Source: CAZOIA01 sp964579675 (GTDB lineage Bacteria > Planctomycetota > Phycisphaerae > UBA1845 > PWPN01). From it: DNA of 15,108 bases. Location: the NCBI GenBank assembly GCA_964579675.1, contig CAZOIA010000141.1, forward strand, positions 1 through 15,108, in the 5' to 3' direction. The translations under genes and the position numbers were made by a program. Shown here piece after piece: positions 14,677 through 15,108 of the stretch. Position 1 is the first letter of the stretch. Every line of letters begins with the position of its first letter. The notes beneath the pieces were generated by a model. The model saw only the letters and a list, made by a program, of their open reading frames with translations. It made no database searches and was not told the DNA's origin.

Positions 14677-14688
14677 CCGGATATCCGG
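14677..14688. promoter_or_regulatory. Perfect 12-bp palindrome upstream of the ThuA-like gene
   Basis: CCGGATATCCGG is a perfect dyad located 45 nt before the ThuA-like start, in a 163-nt gap otherwise without features. It could be an operator for a dimeric regulator; one occurrence is not proof. Confidence 0.25.
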
Positions 14689-14717
14689 AATCACGCAAAA
14701 CGGCAATCGGCGCTTCC

Positions 14718-14723
14718 AAGGAG
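14718..14723 (+). promoter_or_regulatory. Ribosome-binding site of the ThuA-like gene
   Basis: AAGGAG lies 9 bases before ATG 14733. A closer ATG at 14725 only opens a three-codon frame (MPG then stop) and is one base from the site, so 14733 is the real start. Confidence 0.6.
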
Positions 14724-14732
14724 TATGCCCGG

Positions 14733-15108
14733 ATGAAGAAAGCGTTACTGATGATCGGGGGTGACTATCACCCGTTTGAATCGTGTGGCAGGATTCTGGC
14801 TGAGTTCCTCGAGAATCACGGCACCGCCGAGACCACCGTGACCACCGATCGCGACGCCTTTGCCAGGCTCGACGGCTATGACGTCGTGATCGTCTACACG
14901 CAGGGCGGCACGCTCACCGGGTCCCAGGAGAAGGGCCTGTGCGACTGGGTCAAGGCGGGCGGGGCGTTTGTCGGCATCCACTGCGCGTGTGACTCGTGGG
15001 TCGAGAACGATCGCTACATGGAGATGATCGGCACCCAGTTCACCGACCACGGGCCGGTCACCGAGTTCGACGTGAACATCACCGACGCCGATCACGAAGT
15101 CACCCACA
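14733..15108 (+). CDS. ThuA-like domain protein, 3' end cut by window edge
   Basis: The frame runs open to the right edge (125 codons seen), starting MKKALLMIGGDYHPFE. The fold is the ThuA branch of the class I glutamine-amidotransferase-like group. Visible family blocks are YDVVIVYTQGG (49-59), GGAFVGIHCACDSW (76-89), IGTQFTDHGP (98-107) and ITDADHEVTH (116-125), where the usual family text is GIH...D.w, G..F..H and D..HP.T. Such proteins are frequent in planctomycetes and are linked to carbohydrate use, but the molecular activity is not settled. No signal peptide is seen. Start set by AAGGAG. It follows the MFS gene after 163 nt and may belong to a separate transcription unit. Confidence 0.88.
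   Translation, partial: MKKALLMIGGDYHPFESCGRILAEFLENHGTAETTVTTDRDAFARLDGYDVVIVYTQGGTLTGSQEKGLCDWVKAGGAFVGIHCACDSWVENDRYMEMIGTQFTDHGPVTEFDVNITDADHEVTH

Noticed and set aside
14725..14736. Three-codon frame (ATG CCC GGA TGA) overlapping the ThuA-like start
   Set aside because: The ribosome-binding site is only one base away from its ATG, so translation is unlikely; the overlap is probably chance.
1..15108. CRISPR array, tRNA or rRNA
   Set aside because: I saw no regularly spaced direct repeats and no cloverleaf or rRNA-like sequence on either strand.

Overview
This window looks like chromosomal DNA of a high-GC bacterium, most likely a planctomycete (possibly Phycisphaerae). That assignment is inferred from the combination of a ThuA-like protein, a sulfatase-fold enzyme without the formylglycine cysteine, separate coaC and coaB genes, and a tpiA-secG-yicC-gmk-rpoZ run. 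It has not been tested by a database search. Every supported gene is on the + strand; the long minus-strand frames are shadows typical of GC-rich coding DNA.

Left edge (1-1633): the C-terminal bulk of an ISLre2/UPF0236-type transposase, cut by the window edge and with codon use unlike the rest. A gene-free stretch of about 400 bp follows. It holds a conspicuous imperfect inverted repeat of about 156 bp (1283-1438) with several nested perfect hairpins.

Housekeeping block (1634-7244): pheA (chorismate mutase/prephenate dehydratase), tpiA, secG, yicC, gmk, rpoZ, coaC and coaB. yicC to coaB is compact, with 4-bp overlaps or short gaps, and resembles the widely conserved yicC-gmk-rpoZ-coaBC arrangement. 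Here the two CoA-biosynthesis activities are on separate reading frames. Between tpiA and secG lies a small element bounded by inverted CACCACGGAGACAC-type repeats, with a possible relic of a GxxExxY gene. Next to it are two mutually exclusive hairpins just before the secG ribosome-binding site.

Accessory block (7245-14569): after a 572-bp non-coding gap with a good promoter candidate (TTGACA, 17 bp, GATCAT) come five tightly packed genes. They are a ketoacyl-ACP-synthase-III-like enzyme with altered active-site positions, a membrane methyltransferase of the isoprenylcysteine/phospholipid type, a sulfatase/phosphotransferase-fold enzyme with a large insertion, a GT-C-like membrane glycosyltransferase with a big soluble C-terminal region, and an MFS transporter. 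Together they suggest an uncharacterised pathway that makes or decorates an exported lipid, glycolipid or small molecule. This is the best candidate for an undescribed system here, but the product cannot be read from sequence.

Right edge: the start of a ThuA-like protein, truncated by the window.
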